Of a stretch of DNA of 64,000 bases, positions 63,820 to 64,000 are shown piece after piece. A program made the translations under genes and the position numbers. This stretch comes from Chitinimonas sp. BJYL2 (lineage in GTDB: Bacteria; Pseudomonadota; Gammaproteobacteria; Burkholderiales; Chitinimonadaceae). The stretch covers positions 248,001 to 312,000 of the forward strand of contig NZ_JANZKW010000001.1 in the NCBI RefSeq assembly GCF_027257935.1. The letters are read 5' to 3'. Under the pieces are notes generated by a model. The model worked only from the letters and a program-made list of their open reading frames with translations. It had not been told where the DNA came from and did no database searches. The stretch's first letter is position 1; each line of letters starts with the position of its first letter.

Positions 63820-64000
63820 GCAAGCCGGACTGAAGGCGTAAGGTGGCGGGCAATATGCCGCGCATGGCCGGTGTTCGCCAAAGAGCCCACCGAGCCCAAG
63901 CGGCCGCAGCCGTGCATGGGGCCGCAGGGCGGCAGTAACAGGGACAGCGGCACACACCAACAAGCACGGCACGACGCACAAAGAAAAAGGCCTGCAGACA
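63820..64000. other. Window end, no gene identified
   Basis: The last 181 bp hold no convincing coding sequence. Two short minus-strand frames here (to 63979 and 63981) overlap the flavoprotein and show no family features. An A-rich tract near 63981-63989 may be part of a terminator that continues beyond the window. Confidence 0.4.

Noticed and set aside
63661-63981. Minus-strand frame of 106 codons at the window end
   Set aside because: Two thirds overlap the flavoprotein gene antisense and it shows no signal or family motif.

Overview
The window is a GC-rich, densely coded stretch of a Gram-negative chromosome. Signs of this are a TonB-dependent receptor, many periplasmic binding proteins, four chemoreceptors and a grpE-dnaK-dnaJ heat-shock cluster with sigma-32-type promoters. 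The mix fits a motile, metabolically versatile betaproteobacterium, perhaps from the Neisseriales/Chromobacteriaceae area; that is an inference from gene content, since there is no rRNA here to settle it. I see no tRNA, rRNA, CRISPR array, insertion sequence or prophage.

Layout. 1-5.1 kb: 5' end of mutY, an NhaR-type LysR regulator, a short ribosome-associated (HPF/RaiA) protein followed by TerB-like and TerC proteins, a VOC protein, and a GAF-PAS-GGDEF diguanylate cyclase. 5.2-12.3 kb: three DppA-type peptide-binding proteins with no permease, an SDR lying between the second and third, and a FabH-like ketoacyl synthase. 12.5-19.4 kb: four small family-3 solute-binding proteins, again without permeases, three of them packed around a chemoreceptor; YbaK; SelO. 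19.5-25 kb: an S41 lipoprotein protease and two overlapping NIT-domain chemoreceptors. 25.2-29.2 kb: PaiB, a renalase-like FAD protein, a secreted glutathione peroxidase, and an EamA transporter coupled to an IclR regulator. 29.3-36 kb: glutaryl-CoA dehydrogenase, then a tight run of CoA-transferase, PuuB-like oxidase, polysaccharide deacetylase, PH-domain protein and glutamate-polyamine ligase. 36-40 kb: a DesKR-like two-component system and an amidohydrolase-CIA30 fusion. 40-43.4 kb: small envelope proteins and a chemoreceptor. 43.6-47.4 kb: grpE-dnaK-dnaJ. 47.7-51.4 kb: both glyoxylate-shunt enzymes (isocitrate lyase and malate synthase G). 51.5-64 kb: a MASE1-GGDEF protein, DUF808, a heterodimeric MdlAB-type ABC exporter, two small orphan genes, a Leu-type binding protein, a TonB-dependent receptor and a COG2509 flavoprotein.

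How the parts may work together. The 29-36 kb block looks like amine/lysine catabolism: a polyamine is glutamylated and oxidised, and glutarate is activated and oxidised. Its gcdH promoter faces the eamA-iclR promoter across a pair of IclR-type palindromes. The two-component system and the amidohydrolase each carry a copy of the palindrome TGACAG(C/A)TGTCA upstream, which suggests one regulon. The many orphan binding proteins next to chemoreceptors suggest indirect chemotactic sensing.

The most interesting candidates for a second look are the shared palindrome of the two-component system, the binding-protein/chemoreceptor cluster, the amine-catabolism operon with two cell-envelope genes inside it, and the SDR whose active-site Lys is replaced by Arg. 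None is proven to be a new system from sequence alone.
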